64,000 nucleotides of DNA from Billgrantia endophytica (GTDB lineage: Bacteria > Pseudomonadota > Gammaproteobacteria > Pseudomonadales > Halomonadaceae): contig NZ_PNRF01000043.1 of the NCBI RefSeq assembly GCF_002879615.1, forward strand, positions 1 to 64,000, in the 5' to 3' direction. Positions 55,637 through 63,773 of the stretch are shown here, piece by piece (within the stretch, counting starts at the first letter, position 1; each line of letters starts with the position of its first letter). The position numbers were made by a program, and so were the translations under genes. Below the pieces are notes generated by a model. It was given only the letters and a program-made list of their open reading frames with translations. It did no database searches and had not been told where the DNA came from.

Positions 55637-57277
55637 TCACAGCGAGACACCGCGTTTCCAGGGTATGAAGTCGTACTGGGCCAGGCTGACCGCACGGGGT
55701 GGATGGCGCCCCGACGCCGTGTCGATGCACATTTCCAGGAGTCGGTCGGCCATCTCGTCGATCCATGCCTCGCCGCGAATGATCGGACCGGCGTCGAAGT
55801 CGATGACATCGCTCATACGCTGTGCCAGCTCGCTGTTGCTGGCGATCTTCAGTACCGGGGCGACCGGGTTGCCGGTGGGTGTGCCGAGCCCTGTGGTGAA
55901 CAGGATCAGATTGGCACCGGAGCCTGCCAGGGCGGTGGTCGATTCCACGTCGTTGCCCGGGGTGCAGAGGAGGTTCAAACCCTTGCGGACGTGAGGCTCG
56001 GTATAATCGAGCACGTCGACGATTGGGCTGTCTCCCCCTTTCTTGGCCGCGCCGGCGGACTTCATGGCGTCGGTGATCAGTCCGTCGCGGATGTTTCCCG
56101 GCGAGGGATTCATCGAGAAGTCGGCTCCGACCCTGGCGGCGTGATTCTGGTAGGCCGTCATCAGTGTCCGGAACCGCTCGGCCACCGCATCGTCGGTGCA
56201 GCGGGCGATCAGTTCGTGCTCCACGCCACACAGTTCCGGGAATTCGCTGAGGATTCCGCTGCCGCCCAGCGCCACCAGTCGGTCGATCACCGCCCCGACC
56301 AGCGGGTTGGCGGAGAGGCCGGAAAAGCCGTCGGAGCCACCACACTCCACGCCGATCGTGAGCGCCGAGAGCGGGGCCGGCGTGCGCTCTACCCGGTTGG
56401 CCTCGGCCAGGCCGTCGAAGATGGTGATCAACGCCTCGCGAATCAGCGCCTCCTCGCTGGTGCTGGCCTGCTGTTCCAGGTAGTGCACCGGGCGCAGGCC
56501 ACGAGGGTCCCGCTTGGCCACCGCACGGCGGAGCATTTCGATCTGCGCCTTCTGGCAGCCCAGGCTCAGCACCGTGGCGCCGGCCACGTTGGGGTGGCAG
56601 ATATAGCCCGCGAGCAGTCGGCAGAGCGCCTGGGCGTCGTCATCGGTGCCGCCGCAGCCCAGGGTATGGGTGAGAAAGCGCACGCCGTCGACATTGGGGA
56701 ACAGCCTTTCGCGGGTCGGTATGGGATCTTCCGTTGCCGAGGCGCCGTTCAGTAGTTCGCGGGCCATGCGTTTGTAGTCGCGATACGGGTCTTCCCCAAG
56801 GGCATCGGCCACGCTCTGGCGAAGCACCTCGATATTACGGTTCTCACAGAATACCAGCGGCACCACCAGCCACACGTTGGCGGTGCCCACCCGGCCGTCC
56901 GGGCGGTGGTAGCCATCGAAGGTGGCGTTCCGAAACCACGAGACATCCGGTGCCTGCCAGTTGCCGCGCCGGGCCTGGGGAGCGGTGGTGGCGGTGCTGT
57001 GCTCGGTATTCCCGGTGGTGATGGCCGCTCCCCGGGCAATCGGCCGGGTGGCGCGGCCCACGGTGACGCCGTACATGATCACGGTGTCGCCGGGTTGAAG
57101 GGCCTCGAGGGTGAACTTGTGCTTGTGATGGATGGCCTCGGCAAGCATGAAGCGTTGGCCATTGTCGTCGATCTCGCTGCCGGCGGGCAGGTCCTTCAGG
57201 GCCACGCGCACGTTGTCGGCGGCATGGACGCGAAGGCTCTCCAGGTGGCCAGTGTCACTGGCAATGTTCTGGCTCAT
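55637..57277 (-). CDS. UxaA-family sugar-acid dehydratase
   Basis: 546-residue full-length altronate/galactarate-dehydratase-family enzyme: an N-terminal SAF domain (residues about 10-90, HHKHKFTLEALQPGD) and a large C-terminal catalytic domain with GRVGTANVW, TLGCGGTDDD, LSLGCQKAQ and VECGGSDGFSGLSANP. Iron is usual in the family. It is the third gene of an operon with a ketodeoxyfuconate-type SDR and an FAH-type hydrolase, which suggests a pentonate/deoxyhexonate substrate (arabinonate- or fuconate-like) rather than altronate. Confidence 0.88.
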   Translation of the reverse strand: MSQNIASDTGHLESLRVHAADNVRVALKDLPAGSEIDDNGQRFMLAEAIHHKHKFTLEALQPGDTVIMYGVTVGRATRPIARGAAITTGNTEHSTATTAPQARRGNWQAPDVSWFRNATFDGYHRPDGRVGTANVWLVVPLVFCENRNIEVLRQSVADALGEDPYRDYKRMARELLNGASATEDPIPTRERLFPNVDGVRFLTHTLGCGGTDDDAQALCRLLAGYICHPNVAGATVLSLGCQKAQIEMLRRAVAKRDPRGLRPVHYLEQQASTSEEALIREALITIFDGLAEANRVERTPAPLSALTIGVECGGSDGFSGLSANPLVGAVIDRLVALGGSGILSEFPELCGVEHELIARCTDDAVAERFRTLMTAYQNHAARVGADFSMNPSPGNIRDGLITDAMKSAGAAKKGGDSPIVDVLDYTEPHVRKGLNLLCTPGNDVESTTALAGSGANLILFTTGLGTPTGNPVAPVLKIASNSELAQRMSDVIDFDAGPIIRGEAWIDEMADRLLEMCIDTASGRHPPRAVSLAQYDFIPWKRGVSL

Positions 57278-57292
57278 GGCTTGGGCTCCGAT

Positions 57293-58144
57293 TCAGTGCG
57301 GCGGGTCGGTGATAACGGTCTGGTGCTGCTCCCCGAGACCTTCGATACCCAGGCGCATGCGCTGGCCGGGCTTGAGGTAGACCGGCGGTTGCTGCCCCAT
57401 GCCGACCCCCGGCGGGGTACCGGTGGAGATCACGTCGCCAGGCTGCAGGCTCATGAAACGGCTCAGGTAGCTGATCAGGAAGGGGACCCGGTAGACCATG
57501 GTGCGAGTGTTGCCGTCCTGGTAGCGGTGACCGTCCACTTCCAGCCACATGTCGAGCCGGTGGGGATCGGGCACCTCGTCCGGGGTGACCAGCCAGGGCC
57601 CCATGGGGCCGAAGGTGTCGCAGCCCTTGCCCTTGTCCCAGGTGCCGCTGCGTTCGAGCTGGAACTCGCGTTCGGAGACATCGTTGATCACGCAGTAGCC
57701 GGCGACATGCTCCATGGCCTCGGCCTCGTCGATATAACGGCCGCCCTTGCCGATCACCACGCCCAGTTCCACTTCCCAGTCGGTCTTCTGCGAATCCCGG
57801 GGGAGGATCACATCATCGTCGGGGCCGCAGATGGCGCTGGTCCACTTGCTGAAGACCACCGGCTCCGGGGGCACCTGGGCACCGGTTTCGGCAGCATGGT
57901 CGGAGTAGTTGAGCCCGATACAGATGAACTTGCCGACACGGCCGACGCAGGGGCCGAGGCGTGTCTCGGAGGGAACGGCGGGCAGACGTGAAACGTCGAG
58001 GTTCGCCAGGGTAATGAGCGTGTCGAGGCCGAGGTGCCGGCCGTCGATATCGGTCACGTGAGCCGACAGGTCGCGAATCACTCCCTCATCGTCCAGCAGG
58101 CCGGGTTTCTCTTGGCCCTGGGGGCCGAAGCGCAGCAATTTCAT
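57293..58144 (-). CDS. FAH-family diketo-acid hydrolase
   Basis: 283-residue fumarylacetoacetate-hydrolase-fold protein. Motifs: CIGLNYSDHAAETGAQVP, the metal ligands in WEVELGVVIGKGGRY, and the ISTGTPPGVGMG loop. Often annotated as ureidoglycolate lyase, but between the SDR and UxaA genes it fits a 2,4-diketo-3-deoxy-sugar-acid hydrolase giving pyruvate plus lactate or glycolate. It is separated from its neighbours by 15 and 69 bases in one direction. Confidence 0.85.
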   Translation of the reverse strand: MKLLRFGPQGQEKPGLLDDEGVIRDLSAHVTDIDGRHLGLDTLITLANLDVSRLPAVPSETRLGPCVGRVGKFICIGLNYSDHAAETGAQVPPEPVVFSKWTSAICGPDDDVILPRDSQKTDWEVELGVVIGKGGRYIDEAEAMEHVAGYCVINDVSEREFQLERSGTWDKGKGCDTFGPMGPWLVTPDEVPDPHRLDMWLEVDGHRYQDGNTRTMVYRVPFLISYLSRFMSLQPGDVISTGTPPGVGMGQQPPVYLKPGQRMRLGIEGLGEQHQTVITDPPH

Positions 58145-58213
58145 GTCGTAAGGACTCCTTGGTCTTGTCGGTCGTGCGCGAAGGGTGGGGGTCGGCTCCA
58201 GCGCAGGACGTCA

Positions 58214-58960
58214 TCAGTTGAGCCAGCCTCCGTCGATGATCTGTACCGTACCGGTGGTATAGCCGGATTCGTCGGCGGCCAGATAGGTGGCCAGCGCGGC
58301 GATCTCCTCCGGGGTGCCCAGTCGACCCAGCGGCTGGCGGGCGATGAACTCGGCGTAGACGTCTCGCTCCTCGCGCTGCTGCAATCTTGCCTGGTCCTGG
58401 ATGCGCTGGCGCAACGAAGGGGATTCGACGGTGCCGGGGCAGATGGCGTTGCAGCGGATACCCTGGCCGATGTAATCGGCCGCGACCGACTTGGTCAGGC
58501 CGATCACCGCGGCCTTGGAGGTGCCGTAGGCAAAGCGGTTGGGCACGCCCTTTAGACTGGAGGCCACCGAGGCCATGTTGATGATGCTGCCGCCATTGGG
58601 GAGCATGCCGGGCAATACGGCACGGATCACCCGGTACATGGCGGTGACATTCATGGCGAGCGAGAACTCCCAGTCAGCCTCGTCGCACGCCAGCAGCGCC
58701 CCACTGGCCACATGGCCGGCGCAGTTGAACAGGACGTCCAGTGGAGGCAAGGCATCTGCCAGCGCGCTCACGGCATCGGCATCGAGCACGTCGAGCCGTC
58801 GTATCTCGATGCCTTTCACGCCATCCAGTTCGAACAGTTTGTCGGCATCGATATCGGTGGCGATCACCGACGCCCCTTCCGCGGCGAAACGCAGGGCGGT
58901 CGCACGGCCGATGCCCTGGCCGGCGGCGGTAATCAGCGCCTTCTTGTTGTGTAATCGCAT
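58214..58960 (-). CDS. SDR resembling 2-keto-3-deoxy-L-fuconate dehydrogenase
   Basis: 248-residue SDR with TAAGQGIGRATALRFAAEG and ATDIDADKL near the N-terminus (Asp at the end of the second strand, so NAD is preferred), INMASVASSLKGVPNRFAYG and GTSKAAVIGLTKSVAADYI. The pattern is strongly like the BDH2/ketodeoxyfuconate-dehydrogenase group. The start at 58960 (MRLHNKKALITAAG) is chosen by family alignment. It would oxidise a 2-keto-3-deoxy acid at C4 before hydrolysis. An operator-like site lies 84 bases upstream. Confidence 0.88.
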   Translation of the reverse strand: MRLHNKKALITAAGQGIGRATALRFAAEGASVIATDIDADKLFELDGVKGIEIRRLDVLDADAVSALADALPPLDVLFNCAGHVASGALLACDEADWEFSLAMNVTAMYRVIRAVLPGMLPNGGSIINMASVASSLKGVPNRFAYGTSKAAVIGLTKSVAADYIGQGIRCNAICPGTVESPSLRQRIQDQARLQQREERDVYAEFIARQPLGRLGTPEEIAALATYLAADESGYTTGTVQIIDGGWLN

Positions 58961-59043
58961 GGCGTTTCCATGACCGGCCGCCGGTCGCTGGCAAGCAAGA
59001 CCTTGTTCGTCACGTCCGATTCGACACGGATGGCCCGGCTTGC

Positions 59044-59061
59044 TGGTATGATAGGATACTA
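59044..59061. promoter_or_regulatory. Candidate GntR/FCD operator, site C
   Basis: TGGTAT-GATAGG-ATACTA is an inverted repeat with the shared TGGTATGAT core, 84 bases upstream of the SDR start on the minus strand. It would control the SDR-FAH-UxaA operon. Confidence 0.68.
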
Positions 59062-59140
59062 GCCTGATAGCCATTCAAGTATGGCGGAGTTCATCGCAGT
59101 TGCCAACACAGGCCGCCCTCATGTCGTTCGCGACTGCCGT

Positions 59141-60718
59141 TCAGGCGTCGCGCTTTCCATCCATGAGCCGGCTGATACCCAGCGGATTGTCATCTCGCAG
59201 CGCCTCGGGCAAAAGGCCTTGGGGCAGGTTCTGGTAGCACACCGGGCGCAGGAAGCGCTGGATGGCGGCGCTTCCCACCGATGTGGTGCGAGAATCCGAT
59301 GTCGCCGGAAAGGGCCCGCCGTGGACCATGGCGTGGCACACCTCGACCCCGGTGGGCCAGCCGTTGACGAGCACCCGTCCTGCACGGCGCTCCAGCGTGG
59401 GAAGCAGGGCTCTGGCCGCCTCGATGTCGCCATCGTCAAGCTGCAAGGTGACGGTGAGCTGTCCTTCCAGCCGTTCAGCGACCCGGTGCATCTCATCGCT
59501 ATCGGTACATTCGATCACCAGCGAGGTGGAGCCGAAGACCTCCTCCTGCAGCACGGGTTCGGCGAGGAAGTCGGTGGCACTCGTGACGAACAGGCCCGAC
59601 TGGCACCGGTTGGGCGTCTCTCCCACCTGACCACGAGCCACTTCACGTACCCTGGCGTGTGCCGATAGCGCACCGATGCCATTCTCGTAGGCGCTGTGGA
59701 TACCGGGGGTCAGCATGACCTGGGCGGCGCTGGCTGCCACGGCCTTGCCCGCGGCCTCGACGAAGGTGTCCAGGTGCGGTCCCTTCACTCCGACCACCAG
59801 GCCCGGGTTGGTGCAGAATTGACCCGCGCCCATGTTGAGCGAGCCGACGAAGCCTTCCGCGAGGGCCTGGCCTCGGGCCTCCAGGGCCCGGGGCAGCAGG
59901 AACACCGGATTGATGCTACTCATTTCGGCGTAGACCGGGATCGGTTCGGGGCGCATCCGGGCGGTCGTCATCAGCGCCGTGCCGCCGCGCCGCGAGCCGG
60001 TGAAGCCCACCGCCTTGATGCGCGCATCGGAGACCAGTGCCTGTCCGATCTCGTTACCCGCACCGAACAACAGCGAGAAGACACCCTCGGGCAGCTGACA
60101 CTTGGCGACGGCGGCCTGCACCGCGCGTCCCACCTGTTCGGAGGTGCCGGGGTGTGCCGAGTGGGCCTTGACCACCACCGGGCAGCCGGCGGCCAGGGCG
60201 GAAGCGGTGTCGCCGCCGGCCACCGAGAAGGCCAGCGGGAAATTGCTGGCGCCGAAAACGGCGACCGGACCCAGGGCGATATGACGCTGGCGCAGGTCGA
60301 CTCGGGGCATCGGCTGACGCTCTGGAAGGGCCGGGTCGATGCGGACGTCCAGCCACTCACCGGCCCGCACCACGCTGGCGAAAAGGCGCAGCTGGCCGCA
60401 GGTACGGCCGCGCTCACCCTCGATGCGGGCCTGGGGCAGGCCAGTCTCCGCCATGGCGCGCTGAATCAGCGACTCGCCAGTGGCTTCGATCTCGCTGGCG
60501 ATGGTTTCGAGGAAGGCCGCCCGCGCCTCCAGCGCTGTTTCCCGGTAGCTATCGAAAGCGGCCCATGCCAGCTCGCAGGCCAGCTCGACCTCGGCCTGGC
60601 CGGCTCCGGCGTATGCCGGTTCCAGCGGCTCGCCGGTGGCGGGATCGATACCACGAATCTTGCCTGCCTTACCGGAAACAGTCTGTTGTCCGATCAATGA
60701 TTTGCCTTCCAGAGTCAT
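59141..60718 (-). CDS. Aldehyde dehydrogenase, ketoglutarate-semialdehyde type
   Basis: 525-residue NAD(P)-dependent aldehyde dehydrogenase. The start at 60718 (MTLEGKSLIGQQTVSG) has AGGAG upstream. Motifs: FGASNFPLAFSVAGGD, the cofactor turn FTGSRRGGTAL, the Glu in YAEMSSINPVFLL, and the catalytic cysteine in NMGAGQFCTNPGL. Length and these motifs match the 2,5-dioxovalerate (alpha-ketoglutarate semialdehyde) dehydrogenases of oxidative pentose and sugar-acid routes. It is divergent from the IlvD-type dehydratase over operator site D. Confidence 0.92.
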   Translation of the reverse strand: MTLEGKSLIGQQTVSGKAGKIRGIDPATGEPLEPAYAGAGQAEVELACELAWAAFDSYRETALEARAAFLETIASEIEATGESLIQRAMAETGLPQARIEGERGRTCGQLRLFASVVRAGEWLDVRIDPALPERQPMPRVDLRQRHIALGPVAVFGASNFPLAFSVAGGDTASALAAGCPVVVKAHSAHPGTSEQVGRAVQAAVAKCQLPEGVFSLLFGAGNEIGQALVSDARIKAVGFTGSRRGGTALMTTARMRPEPIPVYAEMSSINPVFLLPRALEARGQALAEGFVGSLNMGAGQFCTNPGLVVGVKGPHLDTFVEAAGKAVAASAAQVMLTPGIHSAYENGIGALSAHARVREVARGQVGETPNRCQSGLFVTSATDFLAEPVLQEEVFGSTSLVIECTDSDEMHRVAERLEGQLTVTLQLDDGDIEAARALLPTLERRAGRVLVNGWPTGVEVCHAMVHGGPFPATSDSRTTSVGSAAIQRFLRPVCYQNLPQGLLPEALRDDNPLGISRLMDGKRDA

Positions 60719-60808
60719 GAGGGGGCTCCTGTTCTTCCGGGGAGGCCAGGGAGTCTGGCCGGGGCGTGAAAGTTGATGTAGCGGCATAAGCGTGCTACCT
60801 ATCATGTC

Positions 60809-60817
60809 ATCATACAA
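60809..60817. promoter_or_regulatory. Candidate GntR/FCD operator half-site, site D
   Basis: ATCATACAA (complement TTGTATGAT) lies in the 157-base gap between the divergent aldehyde dehydrogenase and IlvD/Edd genes. The second half-site is poor, so this is the weakest of the four sites, but its location at a divergent promoter supports it. Confidence 0.5.
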
Positions 60818-60875
60818 CCCCGCGCCATTTCTCGCCGCCTCTCCACGGCTGCCTCGAGCCGTCAGGACTTGCCCC

Positions 60876-62678
60876 ATGAAACAACGACAACGGATGACTC
60901 CCGATCAGCTGCGTTCGCGCTGGTGGTTCGACAATCCCGAACACCCGGGCACCACGGCGCTGTGCCTGGAGCGCTACATGAATTACGGCATCACGCTGGA
61001 AGAACTGGCCGACGGAAGGCCGATCATCGGGGTCTGCCAGTCGGGCTCCGACCTGACCCCCTGCAACCGGCATCACATCGAACTGATCAAGCGGGTCAAG
61101 GATGGCATTCGCGCCATGGGCGGCGTGCCCTTCGAGTTTCCCATGCACCCAATCCATGAGAACGCCCGTCGCCCCACCGCGGCCCTGGACCGCAACCTGG
61201 CCTATCTGGGCCTGGTGGAGGTACTACACGGCTATCCGCTGGATGGGGTGGTGTTGACCACGGGCTGCGACAAGACCACACCGGCGGCACTGATGGCGGC
61301 GGCCACGGTGAATATCCCGGCCATCGTGCTGTCGGGTGGGCCGATGTTGAACGGCTGGCGGGGTCATGAGCGCGTCGGCTCGGGCACCATCATCTGGGAG
61401 CTGCGCAAGCGCTTGGCCGCGGGGGACATCGACTATGCCGAGTTCCTTGCACGGACCACCGACTCGGCGCCATCGATAGGCCACTGCAATACCATGGGTA
61501 CCGCTTCGACCATGAACGCCATGGCCGAGGTGCTGGGCATGAGTCTGCCGGGTTCGTCGCTGATTCCAGCGCCTTACAAGGAGCGCTCGCTCGTCGCCTA
61601 TCAGACCGGTGAGCGTATCGTCGGGATGGTATGGGAAGACCTGCGTCCGCTGGAGATACTGACCCGTGAAGCGTTCGAAAATGCGGTCACGGTATGCTCG
61701 GCACTGGGCGGTTCCTCCAATGCTCCGATTCACGTCAACGCCATCGCCCGTCATGCCGGTGTCGAACTGACCAATGACGACTGGCAGCGCCTGGGCCACG
61801 AGATTCCGCTATTGGCCAATGTCATGCCGGCAGGCGCCTACCTGTGCGAGGAGTTCTACCGGGCTGGCGGAGTGCCGGCGGTGGTTCATGAACTTCTGGG
61901 GGCAGGGCGGTTCCATGGCGACGCCCTGACGGTCAATGGCCGCACCATGGCCAAGAGCATCGCGGGGCAGGAGACCCTGGATACCGACGTGATCCGCCGC
62001 TATGCCAAGCCGCTGGTGGAGCATGCGGGGTTTATCAACCTCAAGGGGAATCTCTTCGAGTCGGCACTGATGAAGACCAGCGTGATCTCGCGCGAGTTTC
62101 GCCAGCGTTTTCTGGCCGACCCGGCAGACCTCGACGCCTTCCAGGGTCGGGTGGTGGTATTCGACGGTTCCGAAGACTATCACGCCAGGATCGACGACCC
62201 TGATCTGGCCATCGACGAGCGCACCATACTGGTGATGCGCGGTGCCGGGCCCGTGGGCCATCCCGGAGGAGCCGAAGTGGTCAATATGCAACCCCCCGAA
62301 GCCTTGATCCGACGCGGCATCGAGGCGCTACCGTGTCTGGGCGACGGTCGCCAGTCGGGCACGTCGGGCTCGCCATCGATCCTCAACGCCTCGCCGGAAG
62401 CCGCCACCGGCGGCGGTCTGGCCCTGCTGGAGACCGGAGACCGGCTGCGCATCGACCTCAAGCGTGGCGAAGTGCGACTGTTGATCGACGACAGCGAACT
62501 CGATGCCCGGCGTGAGCGCCTGGAGGCGGCGGGTGGCTATCGCTACCCGGCGCATCAGACGCCCTGGCAGGAGATCCAGAGGAACCTGGTCGAACCGCTC
62601 GACCGGGGCATGACGCTGGCGCCGGCGACCAGGTATCGCGACGTGGCCCGGCGGAGCCAGCCACGGGACAACCATTGA
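60876..62678 (+). CDS. IlvD/Edd-family sugar-acid dehydratase (arabonate/xylonate type)
   Basis: 600-residue iron-sulfur dehydratase. The start at 60876 (MKQRQRMTPDQLRSRW) is chosen because similarity begins there. Motifs: VCQSGSDLTPCNRHH (first cluster cysteine), TTGCDKTTPAALMAA, IGHCNTMGTASTMN and LSGGPMLNGW. The N-terminus (RSRWWFDNPEHPGTTALCLER) matches arabonate/xylonate dehydratases rather than dihydroxyacid dehydratase. It would make the 2-keto-3-deoxy-pentonate consumed by the XylX-like enzyme or the HpaI aldolase. Confidence 0.9.
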   Translation: MKQRQRMTPDQLRSRWWFDNPEHPGTTALCLERYMNYGITLEELADGRPIIGVCQSGSDLTPCNRHHIELIKRVKDGIRAMGGVPFEFPMHPIHENARRPTAALDRNLAYLGLVEVLHGYPLDGVVLTTGCDKTTPAALMAAATVNIPAIVLSGGPMLNGWRGHERVGSGTIIWELRKRLAAGDIDYAEFLARTTDSAPSIGHCNTMGTASTMNAMAEVLGMSLPGSSLIPAPYKERSLVAYQTGERIVGMVWEDLRPLEILTREAFENAVTVCSALGGSSNAPIHVNAIARHAGVELTNDDWQRLGHEIPLLANVMPAGAYLCEEFYRAGGVPAVVHELLGAGRFHGDALTVNGRTMAKSIAGQETLDTDVIRRYAKPLVEHAGFINLKGNLFESALMKTSVISREFRQRFLADPADLDAFQGRVVVFDGSEDYHARIDDPDLAIDERTILVMRGAGPVGHPGGAEVVNMQPPEALIRRGIEALPCLGDGRQSGTSGSPSILNASPEAATGGGLALLETGDRLRIDLKRGEVRLLIDDSELDARRERLEAAGGYRYPAHQTPWQEIQRNLVEPLDRGMTLAPATRYRDVARRSQPRDNH

Positions 62679-62717
62679 GCGCCTGCGGGTTCATCCTGCT
62701 CGATCGGCGAGACGGGC

Positions 62718-63470
62718 TCAGCGGGCCAACCAGCCGCCATCGACTGCCAGTGCATGGCCATTGACGTAGCCGGCAGCCGGTGAGCAGAGAAAGATCACGG
62801 CACCGGCGAGATCCTCCGGTTTGCCCCAGCGCCCGGCGGGAATGCGTGCGAGTATCTCGGCGCTGCGGACTTCGTCGTCACGCAGGGCCCGGGTGTTGTC
62901 GGTCACCATATAGCCGGGCGCGATGGCATTGACGGTAATGCCATGTGCCGCCCACTCGTTGGCAAGCAGCCGGGTCAGGCCGAGCAGGCCGCTCTTGCTG
63001 GCGGTATAAGAGGGCACGCGGATTCCGCCCTGGAACGAGAGCACCGAAGCGATGTTGACGATCCTGCCCGGAGCCTTGCGTTCGATCAGATGCCGCGCCA
63101 CCTGCCGGGCCAGAAAGAAGGCTGCCTTCAGGTTGACGTCGACCACCGAATCCCAATCCTCCTCGGTGAACGTCAGAGCTGGGGCACGGCGTATCATTCC
63201 GGCATTGTTGACCAGGATGTCCAGTTTGCCGGTCCGGGCCAGCGCCCGCTCGACGATCGTCGTGGCGCTGTCACGACCGAGTTCCGCATCCACGTCGAAG
63301 AATCGCCTGCCCAAGGCCTCGATCCTGTCGCGTGTCTCGGTGGCGGGGGTACGGTTGACCCCGACCACGTCAGCGCCCGCTTCGGCCAGCGCCACTGCCA
63401 TGGCATGCCCGAGCCCCTTGTTGCAGCCAGTGACCATGGCTACCTGACCTTCCAGGGAAAAACGTGTCAT
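62718..63470 (-). CDS. SDR-family dehydrogenase (KduD-like)
   Basis: 250-residue SDR. The start at 63470 (MTRFSLEGQVAMVTGCNKG) has GAGGAG at good spacing. Motifs: TGCNKGLGHAMA, NNAGMIRRAPA, IVNIASVLSFQGGIRVPSYTASKSG and the end ALAVDGGWLAR. NNAGMIRR and GGIRVPSYTASK are typical of KduD (2-dehydro-3-deoxy-gluconate 5-dehydrogenase), pointing to another sugar-acid oxidation step. It is convergent with the IlvD-type gene. Confidence 0.88.
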   Translation of the reverse strand: MTRFSLEGQVAMVTGCNKGLGHAMAVALAEAGADVVGVNRTPATETRDRIEALGRRFFDVDAELGRDSATTIVERALARTGKLDILVNNAGMIRRAPALTFTEEDWDSVVDVNLKAAFFLARQVARHLIERKAPGRIVNIASVLSFQGGIRVPSYTASKSGLLGLTRLLANEWAAHGITVNAIAPGYMVTDNTRALRDDEVRSAEILARIPAGRWGKPEDLAGAVIFLCSPAAGYVNGHALAVDGGWLAR

Positions 63471-63514
63471 GCAAGGCTCCTCTCGATCGGGTGAGCGGCC
63501 GGTTGTCCATGGTG

Positions 63515-63532
63515 TGTAAAGCATGCGTTACG
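63515..63532. promoter_or_regulatory. TyrR/PhhR box 1 upstream of hppD
   Basis: TGTAAA-GCATGC-GTTACG matches TGTAAA-N6-TTTACA in 10 of 12 consensus positions with exact spacing. It is 242 bases before the hppD ATG and 45 bases from the divergent KduD-like start. Confidence 0.78.
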
Positions 63533-63586
63533 CGTTGTCAGGGAATCTCTCCACATCGAGGCCGCCCGTCTCTGGTCTATCCGACG

Positions 63587-63604
63587 TGTAAGGCCGGCTT
63601 TACG
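63587..63604. promoter_or_regulatory. TyrR/PhhR box 2 upstream of hppD
   Basis: TGTAAG-GCCGGC-TTTACG matches the TyrR-box consensus in 10 of 12 positions. Its centre is 72 bases from that of box 1, close to seven helical turns, so both could lie on one face of the DNA. Confidence 0.78.
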
Positions 63605-63773
63605 CGGGGGGACCATTTGAGAGTAGCGGGGGGAGACGGGGGTAGCCATGAGGGCGTTCCCGTGATGCTCGGCGGGCACTAGTCTGAGGGCACAAGGCAC
63701 TGGGGGCGCCATTTGCGTGCCCACACCAGCCAGTGCCCACGACAAGAACGGCAACACATCCCTGGAGAACTCC

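Larger units (their letters stand above)
63471..63773. other. Regulatory gap between the KduD-like gene and hppD
   Basis: 303 bases without a gene. They hold two TyrR boxes (63515-63532 and 63587-63604) and a G-rich tract. I see no clear sigma70 promoter; the hppD ATG is preceded by GGAGAACTCC. Confidence 0.7.

Noticed and set aside
57293..58144. Ureidoglycolate lyase
   Set aside because: No allantoin or purine-degradation genes are nearby. The SDR and UxaA partners in the same operon point to a diketo-sugar-acid hydrolase.
60876..62678. Dihydroxyacid dehydratase (IlvD) of branched-chain amino acid synthesis
   Set aside because: The N-terminal sequence and the sugar-acid neighbourhood fit the arabonate/xylonate dehydratase branch of the same family.
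63694..63717. Sigma54-type promoter (GG-N10-GC) before hppD
   Set aside because: Two overlapping poor matches occur in a G-rich tract and neither has a good -24 and -12 together. The likely activator has GAFEGA, which argues against sigma54.
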